Shown here: piece by piece, positions 33,389 through 42,071 of the stretch | Layout of the letters: each line of letters starts with the position of its first letter | Numbering within the stretch: position 1 is the stretch's first letter | Assembly (NCBI GenBank): GCA_029865385.1 | Contig: JAOUGX010000003.1 | Span: 1-64,000, forward strand | From: Gammaproteobacteria bacterium | GTDB taxonomy: Bacteria; Pseudomonadota; Gammaproteobacteria; Steroidobacterales; Woeseiaceae | Direction: 5' to 3' | Length of the DNA: 64,000 nt | Position numbers and translations under genes: made by a program | Notes under the pieces: generated by a model | Seen by the model: only the letters and a program-made list of their open reading frames with translations | The model's database searches: none | Told to the model about the DNA's origin: nothing

Positions 33389-34362
33389 TGGTGATGTACC
33401 TGGTAAGTTGAGAATGAATCAGTTGCCATGACGAGTTCATGAATATTGCCCGGCTCGAACGCCGAATGACCGGCGTCCGGCACGATACGCAGTTTCGCTT
33501 CCGGCCAGGCACGAGACAATGCCCAGGCTGTACTTGCAGGACATAGGACATCGTAGCGACCGTGCACGATGACTGCCGGGATCTTTCGAACCTTGCCGAT
33601 GTCGCGCAACAACTGCCCTTCCTGCATGAATCCCCTGTTCACGAAGTAATGCGTTTCGATTCTCGCCATGGCAAGCGCGACATCATCCGCAACGAAAGAG
33701 CTGGCAACGGCAGCATCCGGCAGCAAGGTGATAGTCGAGCCTTCGAATGCTGACCATGCCTTCGCCGCCTGAAGGCGCAATACCGGATCATCGCTGGTGA
33801 CGCGCTTGTGATAGGCGCGCAGAAGGTCACTGCGCTCTGCTTTCGGAATCGGTTTTATGAAATCATTCCAGTGATCCGGAAACAGTTCGCTGGTACCGAA
33901 GCGGTACATCCAATCCATTTCCTGTTGCTGCATCAGGAAAATGCCGCGCAAGACCAGCTCGCTTACTTTTTCCGGATGCGTCTCCGCATACGCGAGCGCC
34001 AGTGTACTGCCCCAGGAGCCACCGAAAACCTGCCATCGGTCGATTTGCAGAGCAGACCTGAGCACTTCAATGTCATCGACCAGGTGCCAGGTCGTGTTGT
34101 GCTCCAGCCCGGCATGGGGCTTGCTCCTGCCGCAACCGCGCTGGTCGAACAATACAATTCGGTACACGTCCGGATTGAAGAATCGGCGCATGTTGGCGTT
34201 GCAGCCGCCGCCGGGCCCGCCGTGCAGGAACACCACCGGCTTGCCGTGCGGATTGCCGCATTCTTCATAATAGAGTTGATGCCCGTCACCGACATCGAGG
34301 GTGCCGCTGCGATTCGCTTCGATCGGTGGATACAAAGTTCTGCGGGACGCGTATTCATTCAT
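33385..34362 (-). CDS. pip: Proline iminopeptidase
   Basis: This is an S33 alpha/beta hydrolase of about 325 residues that releases N-terminal proline from peptides. Motifs: VFLHGGPGGGCN (oxyanion hole), LFDQRGCGRS, the nucleophile elbow GGSWGSTLALAY, then GRYDVLCP and the catalytic His in DAGHSAFE. These match the proteobacterial Pip subfamily well. I use the Met of MNEYASRRTLYPP; three codons of upstream frame are also possible. The gene is upstream of and coupled to pyrC, with no obvious functional link. Confidence 0.93.
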   Translation of the reverse strand: MNEYASRRTLYPPIEANRSGTLDVGDGHQLYYEECGNPHGKPVVFLHGGPGGGCNANMRRFFNPDVYRIVLFDQRGCGRSKPHAGLEHNTTWHLVDDIEVLRSALQIDRWQVFGGSWGSTLALAYAETHPEKVSELVLRGIFLMQQQEMDWMYRFGTSELFPDHWNDFIKPIPKAERSDLLRAYHKRVTSDDPVLRLQAAKAWSAFEGSTITLLPDAAVASSFVADDVALAMARIETHYFVNRGFMQEGQLLRDIGKVRKIPAVIVHGRYDVLCPASTAWALSRAWPEAKLRIVPDAGHSAFEPGNIHELVMATDSFSTYQVHHH

Positions 34363-34478
34363 GGAGCGCATTATGAAAGGCTGTCGGCGGGATTGCTATC
34401 CATATTGAACCTTGTGCGATGAACTCAGTCTTTAGGCTAAACTCGTAGCAAATTTCTGTTCTGAAGAGACCAATAACG

Positions 34479-37214
34479 ATGATTCGCCTTATTAAAGTCT
34501 GCTTGTGTGCCGCAAGTCTCGGGACTGCCCTGAATGCCCATGCGACCGACATCGATATCACGTTCAACCAGTACACGCTGGACAACGGGCTTCGATTGAT
34601 TGTTCACCAGGACAGGAAAGCACCGATCGTTGCCGTCAACCTCTGGTATCACGTGGGCTCGAAAAACGAAAATCCGGGCAAGACCGGTTTCGCTCACCTG
34701 TTCGAGCACCTGATGTTCAACGGCAGCGAGAATTACAACGACGAATACTTTGGGCCGTTCGAAAAAGTCGGCGCAACCAACATGAACGGTACGACGAACT
34801 TCGATCGAACCAATTATTTCGAGAACGTGCCCAACACGGCTTTGGACATGGCTTTGTGGATGGAATCCGATCGCATGGGCCACCTGCTCGGCGCAATTTC
34901 GCAGGAGCGCCTCGATGAACAGCGCAGCGTCGTGCAGAACGAGAAACGCCAGGGCGAAAACCAGCCCTACGGACTGGTGTTCAACCATATCGTCGAGAAC
35001 CTGTTTCCAGCGGATCACCCGTATTCCTGGCTGCCCATCGGTTCGATGGAAGATCTCAACGCGGCCAGCGTCGAAGACGTGCATGAGTGGTTCAAGTCGT
35101 ATTACGGGCCGAATAATGCCGTCATAGTGATTGCTGGCGATATCGAACCGGAACGGGCGCTGGCAAAAGTGCAGGAATATTTCGGGGACATTCCGCCGGG
35201 GCCGCCGATAGCGAAACACCAATCATGGGAATTTCGCCTCGATCGTGACAAGCGCCAGGTAATGCAGGACCGCGTGCCGCAGGCGCGCATATACAAGGTG
35301 TGGGGTGCCCCGCAATTTGTTTCCGAGGACGCAGACCTCCTGCAGCTTGCCGATGCCATCCTGACGTCGGGCAAGAATTCCCGACTTTACAAACGGTTGG
35401 TGTACACCGACCAGATAGCGACCGACGTTGGCTCCTGGCAGTTTGCCGGCGAGATTGCGGGAATGTACCTGTTGCAGGCTTCCGCACAGCCGGGCGGCGA
35501 TCTTGCGAAAGTCGAAGCTGCGATGAACGAGGAGCTTGAGTTGTTCCTGCAGAAAGGACTGACGCAGGACGAGCTCGACCGGGTCAAGGCGCAGATGAAA
35601 TCCGGCTTCGTGCGAGGTATAGAGCAGGTCGGTGGCTTCGGCGGTAAATCCGACATCCTCGCGGAGAACGCTGTTTACGCCGGCGACCCCGCGTTCTACA
35701 AGACGTCGCTCGAGCGCTTCGAGGCGGCAACGCCGGAATCGGTCATCGGCGCTGCACGCCGCTGGCTGGCATCGGGCGCCTACCACCTGGAGGTTCACCC
35801 GTTCCCGCCACTCAGCGCTGCTGCAGAGGGCGTAGACCGGTCGGCAGTGCCGGAGACGACAAGCTTCCCGGATGTCCGCTTCACGACCTTCGAGCGCAGT
35901 AACCTCAGGAATGGCCTGGAAGTCATTGTCGCAAACCGGAACGCAATTCCTGCAGTAACTATCGGCATGCAGTTCGACGCAGGTTTCGCTGCCGACCAGT
36001 TCGGCGAGCCGGGAACATCGAGCCTTGCGATGGCGATGCTCGACGAGGGCACACGCAAGCGCGACGCATTGCAGATAAGCGACGAACTCGACCGCCTCGG
36101 CGCATCGATTGGCACCGGTTCGGGAATCGACTCGTCGAGCGTGCGGCTGAACGCATTGAAGGAAAACCTGGACGCGTCGCTTGCGCTGTATGCCGACGTC
36201 GTGTTGAACCCGGTATTTCCGGAAGGCGAGCTGGAGCGACTTCGCAAAGCGATGCTCGCGCAGATAAAGCAGGAGAAAACCCGCCCGGTTGGCATGGCAC
36301 TGCGGATTTTTCCGCAGCTGCTCTACGGTGAGGGCCACGCGTATGCGCTGCCGCTGACCGGTTCCGGTACCGAGGATTCGATCAGCCGCATCACACGCGA
36401 GTCGCTTGTCGATTACCACGCCACCTGGTTCAAGCCGAACAATGCGACGATGATCGTCGTCGGCGACACGAGCATGGCGGAGATCAAACCGAAACTGGAG
36501 AAACTTTTCGGCAGCTGGAAGTCGGGAACCGTGCCAACAAAGAATATCTCTACAGTGGCACCTCAGGATCGCGAACGGGTGTTCCTGATCGACCGCCCAG
36601 GTTCCGAGCAATCGATTATTCTGGCAGCAAACGTTGCACCTGCAGTCGGCGTTGGCAACGAAATCGCCATTGAAACAATGAACGAGATTTTCGGTGGCAG
36701 TTTCACGTCGCGCATCAACACCAACCTGCGCGAGGACAAAGGCTGGTCTTATGGCGCAAGTTCGTTGCTCATAGACACGCGCGGCCAGCGCCCGTTTATC
36801 GTCTACGCTCCGGTGCAGACCGATAAGACGAAGGAGTCGATTGCGGAGATCCGTCGCGAACTGGCCGAGTACCTCGGCGACGAACCGGCGACCGGTGAAG
36901 AAATGGACAAAGTGAAAGCAAATAACACGTTGAGTTTGCCAGGTCGCTGGGAAACCGCCGCCGCGGTTCTGCGGGACATCGGCGAAATAGTCGACTACGG
37001 ACTCGCCGATGACTACTGGGATACCTATGCGGATAGCGTGCGCGGCTTGACGGCAGGCGAGGTTTCCGCCGCGGCCGATGAAGTGATCAAGCCGGATGGA
37101 CTCACGTGGGTTGTCGTCGGCGACCGGGCACGAATCGAATCGGCCATTCGTGAGCTGGAGATCGGCGAGATCTCCCTGCTGGATCCGGACGGCAAGCCTG
37201 TAAGCGCGCAGTAG
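34479..37214 (+). CDS. Exported M16 family zinc peptidase (pitrilysin-like)
   Basis: The 911-residue protein has a signal peptide (cleavage after AHA near residue 22) and two M16 halves. The active half has the inverted zinc motif in HLFEHLMFNG (HxxEH, about residues 76-80) and a downstream ligand Glu in LDEQRSVVQNEKRQ. The second half (from about 465) is the inactive partner, beginning with another NGLEVIVANR segment. Such double-domain secreted M16 proteases degrade peptides in the periplasm. It is monocistronic and followed by a strong terminator. Confidence 0.93.
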   Translation: MIRLIKVCLCAASLGTALNAHATDIDITFNQYTLDNGLRLIVHQDRKAPIVAVNLWYHVGSKNENPGKTGFAHLFEHLMFNGSENYNDEYFGPFEKVGATNMNGTTNFDRTNYFENVPNTALDMALWMESDRMGHLLGAISQERLDEQRSVVQNEKRQGENQPYGLVFNHIVENLFPADHPYSWLPIGSMEDLNAASVEDVHEWFKSYYGPNNAVIVIAGDIEPERALAKVQEYFGDIPPGPPIAKHQSWEFRLDRDKRQVMQDRVPQARIYKVWGAPQFVSEDADLLQLADAILTSGKNSRLYKRLVYTDQIATDVGSWQFAGEIAGMYLLQASAQPGGDLAKVEAAMNEELELFLQKGLTQDELDRVKAQMKSGFVRGIEQVGGFGGKSDILAENAVYAGDPAFYKTSLERFEAATPESVIGAARRWLASGAYHLEVHPFPPLSAAAEGVDRSAVPETTSFPDVRFTTFERSNLRNGLEVIVANRNAIPAVTIGMQFDAGFAADQFGEPGTSSLAMAMLDEGTRKRDALQISDELDRLGASIGTGSGIDSSSVRLNALKENLDASLALYADVVLNPVFPEGELERLRKAMLAQIKQEKTRPVGMALRIFPQLLYGEGHAYALPLTGSGTEDSISRITRESLVDYHATWFKPNNATMIVVGDTSMAEIKPKLEKLFGSWKSGTVPTKNISTVAPQDRERVFLIDRPGSEQSIILAANVAPAVGVGNEIAIETMNEIFGGSFTSRINTNLREDKGWSYGASSLLIDTRGQRPFIVYAPVQTDKTKESIAEIRRELAEYLGDEPATGEEMDKVKANNTLSLPGRWETAAAVLRDIGEIVDYGLADDYWDTYADSVRGLTAGEVSAAADEVIKPDGLTWVVVGDRARIESAIRELEIGEISLLDPDGKPVSAQ

Positions 37215-37223
37215 CTCACGGAG

Positions 37224-37256
37224 ATCGCCCGCCGGGAAATTGCGGGCGATTTTTTC
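37224..37256 (+). terminator. Rho-independent terminator of the M16 peptidase gene
   Basis: ATCGCCCGC (37224-37232) pairs with GCGGGCGAT (37242-37250), followed by six T. Confidence 0.9.
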
Positions 37257-37332
37257 TTCAAGACGTGCTCGTGTAGTCGGCACCGCGGTGTTGAGATAGT
37301 CTACGGCCGTATTTCCCCACCCGGTGCGACAA

Positions 37333-38850
37333 ATGAACACGGCAGATTATCTCGAGCTGATTGAGCAGGCGAACGTTTACGATGTCGCCATCGAGACGCC
37401 ACTCGAATTCGCCGGAAACCTTTCGGCTCGTATCGGCAATCGAATCCTCTTCAAACGCGAAGATCTGCAGTCTGTATTCTCCTTCAAGCTTCGCGGCGCT
37501 TATAACAAGCTGAGCTCGCTTCCACCCGAGCTCCTGGAAGGCGGTGTTATCTGCAGCTCGGCCGGTAACCACGCCCAGGGCGTGGCGCTGGCCGCGAGCC
37601 GCAAGAAAGTGCGCGCTGTCATCGTAATGCCCGTGACGACGCCGACCATAAAAGTCGACGCCGTGCGCAAGCTCGGTGGCGAGGTCGTGCTGCACGGAGA
37701 CGCATACGACGACGCCTACGCGCACGCGCGAAAAATCGGAACCGAACAGCAACTGACGTTCATACACCCGTTCGACGACCCGCATGTGATTGCCGGCCAG
37801 GGAACCATCGGCCGCGAGATCCTGCGTCAGGCCGACGAGCCCTTGTTCGCCATTTTTGTGCCGGTTGGCGGTGGCGGGCTGATCGCCGGTATCGCAACCT
37901 ACGTCAAGTCAATGAACCCCGACATAAAGGTTATTGGCGTGGAGCCGGACGACTCGTCCGCGATGCGGCAGTCGTTGCAGGCGGGCAGGCCGGTCATCCT
38001 GCAGCACGTCGGTATCTTCGCCGACGGTGTGGCGGTTCGCCGCGTCGGTGACGAGACCTTCAGGCTCTGCCAGGAGTTCGTCGATGAGGTCATTACGGTG
38101 GACACCGACCAGGCATGTGCCGGTATTCGCGATATTTTCAATGACACGCGTTCAATCGTCGAACCGGCCGGTGCACTCGCAGTTGCGGGGGCAAAAAAAT
38201 ACCTCGCGGATCACAAGCTGAAGGGTAAGACCGTGGTGGTAGTGAACGGTGGCGCCAACGTGAATTTCGACAGGCTGCGGCATATCGCCGAGCGCGCCGC
38301 CGTGGGCGAACAGCGTGAAATGCTGCTCGCCGTGGAAATCCCGGAACATCCGGGCAGCTTTCGCACGTTTTGCGAGGCCATTGGCAAACGCAGTGTCACC
38401 GAGTTCAACTACCGTTACAGCGACTCGACGAAGGCCCACATCTTTGTAGGCGTAGAGCTTAGCCAAGGTGCAAAGGAACGCCGCAAATTGATCGAGAAGC
38501 TACGCGGACTCGGTTACCCGGTATCGGACCTTAGCGACAACGAGGTGGCAAAACTGCATGTACGGCATATGGTCGGCGGTCGTGCGCAGAATCTGCAGGA
38601 CGAGCGACTTTTTCGCTTCGAGTTTCCCGAGCGGCCGGGCGCACTTGTGAATTTTCTTAAAGCGATAGGCACGAACTGGAACATCAGCCTTTTCCACTAC
38701 CGCAACCACGGATCCGACTACGGGCGCATCCTCGCCGGCATCCAGGTACCGCAGGAGGAGTCTGCCGAACTCGAGGCGCACCTGGCGGAACTCGGATACG
38801 CTCATTGGGAAGAAAGCGACAATCCTGCTTACGCCATGTTCCTCGCCTGA
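37333..38850 (+). CDS. ilvA: Threonine ammonia-lyase, biosynthetic
   Basis: This PLP enzyme converts threonine to 2-oxobutyrate for isoleucine synthesis. The PLP lysine is in FSFKLRGAYNK, the phosphate loop is SSAGNHAQGVAL, and the glycine-rich GGGGLIAG site is VPVGGGGLIAGIA. Two ACT-like regulatory domains follow (about 330-405 and 425-500), each with an FPERPG-type or EHPGSF segment, as in the isoleucine-inhibited E. coli enzyme. The length of 505 residues is normal. I choose ATG 37333 over the in-frame GTG nine bases upstream. It is convergent with the aldolase gene. Confidence 0.95.
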   Translation: MNTADYLELIEQANVYDVAIETPLEFAGNLSARIGNRILFKREDLQSVFSFKLRGAYNKLSSLPPELLEGGVICSSAGNHAQGVALAASRKKVRAVIVMPVTTPTIKVDAVRKLGGEVVLHGDAYDDAYAHARKIGTEQQLTFIHPFDDPHVIAGQGTIGREILRQADEPLFAIFVPVGGGGLIAGIATYVKSMNPDIKVIGVEPDDSSAMRQSLQAGRPVILQHVGIFADGVAVRRVGDETFRLCQEFVDEVITVDTDQACAGIRDIFNDTRSIVEPAGALAVAGAKKYLADHKLKGKTVVVVNGGANVNFDRLRHIAERAAVGEQREMLLAVEIPEHPGSFRTFCEAIGKRSVTEFNYRYSDSTKAHIFVGVELSQGAKERRKLIEKLRGLGYPVSDLSDNEVAKLHVRHMVGGRAQNLQDERLFRFEFPERPGALVNFLKAIGTNWNISLFHYRNHGSDYGRILAGIQVPQEESAELEAHLAELGYAHWEESDNPAYAMFLA

Positions 38851-38869
38851 GAATTTACAGTGCGGGCCC

Positions 38870-39640
38870 TTAGTTGCGGAACGAGCTGTCGTGGCGATCC
38901 AGCTTGCGCAGGAGTCCCGGCCAGGCCAGCTTCCCGCCGAGGCCCTTGGTAACCGCTTCGGCCTGGGCCTTTATGCCCGCCAGTATTTGCTTGCTGATCG
39001 ACGTGAGCGGCACGCCCGCCGATTGCGCCAATACCTGTGTCTGGCAGGCGGTTTCGAGTACGTACATGGAGAGGAATGCGTCCGGAATACTCGCCGCCGC
39101 TGTCAGCAGGCCGTGATTTCTCAGGATCAGGTTCGAACGGTCGCCGAGATCGGCAACCAGCCGCGGTTTCTCCTCTTCGTTTAACGCCACGCCCTCGTAG
39201 TCGTGATAGGCGATCGACGCCAGCGGGAAAAGCGACACCTGCGAGAGCGGCAATAATCCGTCGGTCTGCGCCGACACGGCTACGCCGGCTTTGGTGTGAG
39301 TATGGATAACACAAGCCACATCGTGGCGCGCTTCGTGAATGGCGCTGTGAATCGTAAATCCGGCAGGATTGATCATGTACGGAGACTTGAGCACCTGATT
39401 TCCATTGAGGTCGACTTTGACCAGGCTGCTTGCAGACATTTCCTCGAACAGCAAGCCGTAGGCGTTGATCAGGAAATGCTCCTCGGGCCCGGGTACCCGG
39501 GCCGAGATGTGCGTGAATACCAGGTCGTCCCAACCGTGCATCGCGATAAGCCGGTAGCAGGCAGCCAGATCCACGCGCGTCTGCCATTCCGCCTCGGATA
39601 CCTGGTCGCGCACGGACAGGCTTTTTGCTGTACTGCTCAT
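38870..39640 (-). CDS. Class II aldolase/adducin family protein
   Basis: The 256-residue protein has the fold of fuculose-phosphate aldolase-like enzymes: LVFTHISAR near residue 42, VIHTHTKAGVAVS with two zinc-binding His near 110, and LRNHGLLTAA with a third His. The catalytic acid is the Glu in the HSAIHEARHD region. Many members of this subgroup, without sugar-pathway neighbours, have no known substrate. The gene is monocistronic and faces ilvA tail to tail. Confidence 0.88.
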   Translation of the reverse strand: MSSTAKSLSVRDQVSEAEWQTRVDLAACYRLIAMHGWDDLVFTHISARVPGPEEHFLINAYGLLFEEMSASSLVKVDLNGNQVLKSPYMINPAGFTIHSAIHEARHDVACVIHTHTKAGVAVSAQTDGLLPLSQVSLFPLASIAYHDYEGVALNEEEKPRLVADLGDRSNLILRNHGLLTAAASIPDAFLSMYVLETACQTQVLAQSAGVPLTSISKQILAGIKAQAEAVTKGLGGKLAWPGLLRKLDRHDSSFRN

Positions 39641-39653
39641 GGAAATCTCCCAG

Positions 39654-39738
39654 GGGGACAGTGACCCTGATTATGCCGAAACCCTGCGCCAAGACGGAAT
39701 CAGACGTCTCATCGCGCATAGTCAGGGTTACTGTCCCC
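39654..39738. repeat. Inverted-repeat element (GGGGACAGT type)
   Basis: GGGGACAGTGACCCTGATTATGC at 39654-39676 is repeated inverted at 39716-39738 with two mismatches, leaving a spacer of about 40 bp. Palindromic units starting GGGGACAGT are common dispersed elements in Gammaproteobacteria, often moved by REP-associated transposases. The left arm lies directly upstream of the aldolase start and may influence its transcript. Confidence 0.6.
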
Positions 39739-39739
39739 A

Positions 39740-40006
39740 AATTGCCGGCCGTATCTATCGAAAGTAAATCAGCTATATCGCCGTGGCTTATTCCAAATAG
39801 TTTGCAACCATTCGTGCATCCGCTGCATCAAAGAACAGAAGACGCGGGAAAGGATCCTGCAAACGTTTTTCGAACATTTGGTGCCGCCGACAGTATTTCC
39901 GGTTGTGTGCCGAAAAGTCTTACTGAGTGGCAGACGAAACAAATATACCCCTTATGCAGTTTGTTTCGTACCTTGACGGTGGCTTCGGCCACCGTCTTTT
40001 TTTTTT
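39740..40006 (+). ncRNA. Candidate small RNA
   Basis: This intergenic stretch has no reading frame on the plus strand that I trust, yet ends in a strong plus-strand terminator at 39975-40006. Just before it, ACGAAACAAA (39934-39943) pairs perfectly with TTTGTTTCGT (39960-39969). Two stacked hairpins with a terminal U-run, and no upstream plus-strand gene since ilvA ends at 38850, suggest an independent transcript. The 5' end is not defined and I do not recognise the RNA family. Confidence 0.35.
39975..40006 (+). terminator. Strong rho-independent terminator
   Basis: GACGGTGGC (39975-39983) pairs with GCCACCGTC (39988-39996) across a TTCG loop, followed by ten or more T. The T-run is only on the plus strand, so it does not serve the leftward gene ending at 40031. 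Confidence 0.9.
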
Positions 40007-40030
40007 GCGGACGAGTTCGCCGCGAATTGC

Positions 40031-40693
40031 TCAGGCGGGCATTGAATAGGCGCTGGAATGAATGTGGCTGATCTTTTCCGGCTGCGGCATGCGATAGAAG
40101 TGCCGAAGTTCATCGAGACAGCCGAAGCTGTCTCCCTGCATGCGCTTCAACAGCCCGTGACAAAAGCGGCCTGCATAGTTATTCGCGGTCTCGTAGCGCT
40201 GCCGCTGGGTGGGATTCAGGGCGGGATTGAAGCGCACATCGCCAAACAGCCAATCGTGCAGCAGGTGCCCGAAATCGCAGTGCGCCTGCGAATTTGCGAG
40301 CAACCAGGTACTGACAAACTTGTCGACCTCGGCCTGCATCTCCAATTCCATCAAGGTTACCTTGCGGTCTTGTCGGGCATTCCAGACCAGGTAGTTGAAA
40401 TGGCTTACGCCCTCGAGAACGGTCCAGACGTCCTTTAGCCTTCCCGCACGCAGGAATTCGAGCGGGTTTTCACCGGCCAGCCGATCGAGCAACTGTTGAT
40501 CAAGAAACAGGCAAAGATCCAGGTTATTGCCGTCCTCCGACATCAGTACCGATTCCTCGGTTTGTGGAACCAGATTGCCACGTCCCAGTATCGCCGCCAG
40601 AGCGGGGTCGGTAACCAGGAAGTCGGTTACCGCGCATCCGGGGTCGGCACGGTAAATGCCGCTGAGATAATCTTGCAGCTCGCAGAGCATCAT
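40031..40693 (-). CDS. Conserved-looking protein of unknown function (second of pair)
   Basis: I start at MMLCELQDYLSGIYR, whose ATG overlaps the upstream stop by 4 bp, giving 220 residues. The protein is soluble, without signal or membrane segment. Notable parts are SHFNYLVWNARQDRKVTLMELEMQAEVDKF and HCDFGHLLHDWLFGDV, with several His, Glu and Asp residues that could bind metal or a ligand. I do not recognise the family. It is co-transcribed with the gene before it. Confidence 0.8.
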   Translation of the reverse strand: MMLCELQDYLSGIYRADPGCAVTDFLVTDPALAAILGRGNLVPQTEESVLMSEDGNNLDLCLFLDQQLLDRLAGENPLEFLRAGRLKDVWTVLEGVSHFNYLVWNARQDRKVTLMELEMQAEVDKFVSTWLLANSQAHCDFGHLLHDWLFGDVRFNPALNPTQRQRYETANNYAGRFCHGLLKRMQGDSFGCLDELRHFYRMPQPEKISHIHSSAYSMPA

Positions 40694-41322
40694 TGATTGT
40701 GTCGCGTGCCGAGCCCGGTGATCGGAACTACACCATTCTGTTTCAGCAGCATTGCCGCCCGACGGCTTCCCGTCTTCAACCACACCTCGTAAGTGCGCAG
40801 CAAATCGATGTCGGAAGATTGTCGGGTTGTGTCCCTGACATCGTTCAATATATCGACAACCACCTGGAATTTCGCAGCCAGCTCGGCGTAGACATCGGCC
40901 AGTGCGCGCCCGCGGGCCGTGCCACGAACCTCGTCAGACAAAGAACCGTAGGCACTGCCACCCATATAAATGTAATAGTCGAGATCAACCAGCTTGTGCG
41001 CCAGGCTGTCCGCAAAGAATCCGGAAATGAAAAGCGCAACATCACCGATTCGCTGCAACGCAAGACTTCTTTGTTCCGCCGATCGGGCATCGACTGCATC
41101 GGCAAGCATCAGTGCCAGCGGCCGCAGGCCGTACGCGTCGCCATGATCTTCGTACAGTTGCTCGGATCGGGAAAAAAGCGTCAGCAAGTTGACTACGTAG
41201 TGTGTGGCATGGCCATCTACGGCAACGCCCTGCCGATCGATAGCATCGTCAATGGACTGGCGAAAATATTCCCGCAGATTGCGGACCGGCATGACCTGGC
41301 CGGCGGTGGAGCTGAGTTTCAT
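40690..41322 (-). CDS. Protein of unknown function (first of pair)
   Basis: This 210-residue, mostly helical cytoplasmic protein starts at MKLSSTAG. Segments such as NLLTLFSRSEQLYEDH, LADAVDARSAEQRSLALQRIGDVALFISGFF and DLDYYIYMGGSAYGSLSD suggest a compact helical bundle. I do not recognise the family. It overlaps the next gene by 4 bp, so both products probably work together. The 320 bp upstream, shared with the divergent DUF1761 gene, hold no other gene that I can see. Confidence 0.8.
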   Translation of the reverse strand: MKLSSTAGQVMPVRNLREYFRQSIDDAIDRQGVAVDGHATHYVVNLLTLFSRSEQLYEDHGDAYGLRPLALMLADAVDARSAEQRSLALQRIGDVALFISGFFADSLAHKLVDLDYYIYMGGSAYGSLSDEVRGTARGRALADVYAELAAKFQVVVDILNDVRDTTRQSSDIDLLRTYEVWLKTGSRRAAMLLKQNGVVPITGLGTRHNQ

Positions 41323-41642
41323 GGGCAAGCTTTCCTCCTCGCGAAAAGAAAACCTGGTGACTCAGCCGTCCGATAAGTGACATCGCAAAGCGTGCGTACT
41401 CAGTTCATGGCTGCTGAGACCACCGCAATCCACCTCTTGCGCCCCTGCATATGACGCGTAAAGGCAGCTTATGTATATCTGTTTTAGAGCCTCGCGTTCG
41501 TGACAAGGTTCACGGTAACCTTCACGTGCCGCCTGGCTGAACCGCAAAATGTGACCTACTGAGCAGTGCTGAAATTGTCCGGGCTCTGCTAGACTAAGTC
41601 ATTCGGAAAAATAATAACTCAAAAAATAACGGGGATCCGACC

Positions 41643-42059
41643 ATGGGCTTGTCCGATACTCTTGCAAGCATTAACTGGCTCGCAGTGATTGCCGCAACGG
41701 CAGCGGCATTCGCTTTGGGCGGATTGTGGTATTCGAAATACCTTTTCGGCAACGCATGGATGCAGGAGGTCGGACTCACGCAAGAGTCGCGGGATAACTT
41801 CCGTTTAGGGCCGATACTTTCGGGAACCGCTTTGCTGCAGTTCGTATCCGCAACAGCGCTTGCGGTTTTCCTTGGACCCGGCAGCACCTGGCTCATCGGC
41901 CTTCAGTCCGGACTGATTGTCGGAGTGTGCTGGCTTGCCACGGCTTACGGGATTACTTATTTGTTCGAGCAGCGATCGCTGCGTCTGTTCGGCATCAATG
42001 CCGGCTACTACATGGCGGTGTTTGCGATGATGGCCACCATCATCGGCGCCTGGCATTGA
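41643..42059 (+). CDS. DUF1761 family membrane protein
   Basis: The 138-residue protein has four hydrophobic segments. It begins with the DUF1761 signature NWLAVIAATAAAFALGGLWYSKYLFGNAW (residues about 11-39). The domain is widespread, and its function is unknown. The gene is monocistronic, divergent from the pair at 40031-41322 and convergent with the helicase gene. Confidence 0.88.
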   Translation: MGLSDTLASINWLAVIAATAAAFALGGLWYSKYLFGNAWMQEVGLTQESRDNFRLGPILSGTALLQFVSATALAVFLGPGSTWLIGLQSGLIVGVCWLATAYGITYLFEQRSLRLFGINAGYYMAVFAMMATIIGAWH

Positions 42060-42071
42060 CGACGCGAATAA

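Noticed and set aside
31988-33394. 468-codon frame on the plus strand
   Set aside because: It is antisense to dihydroorotase, a strong family match, and has no recognisable features.
35223-37340. 705-codon frame on the minus strand
   Set aside because: It lies entirely opposite the M16 peptidase gene, which has clear catalytic motifs; the minus frame shows no domain.
39740-40006. tmRNA or 6S RNA
   Set aside because: There is no tRNA-like end, no tag reading frame and no long closed bubble, so neither fits; only a generic small RNA remains.
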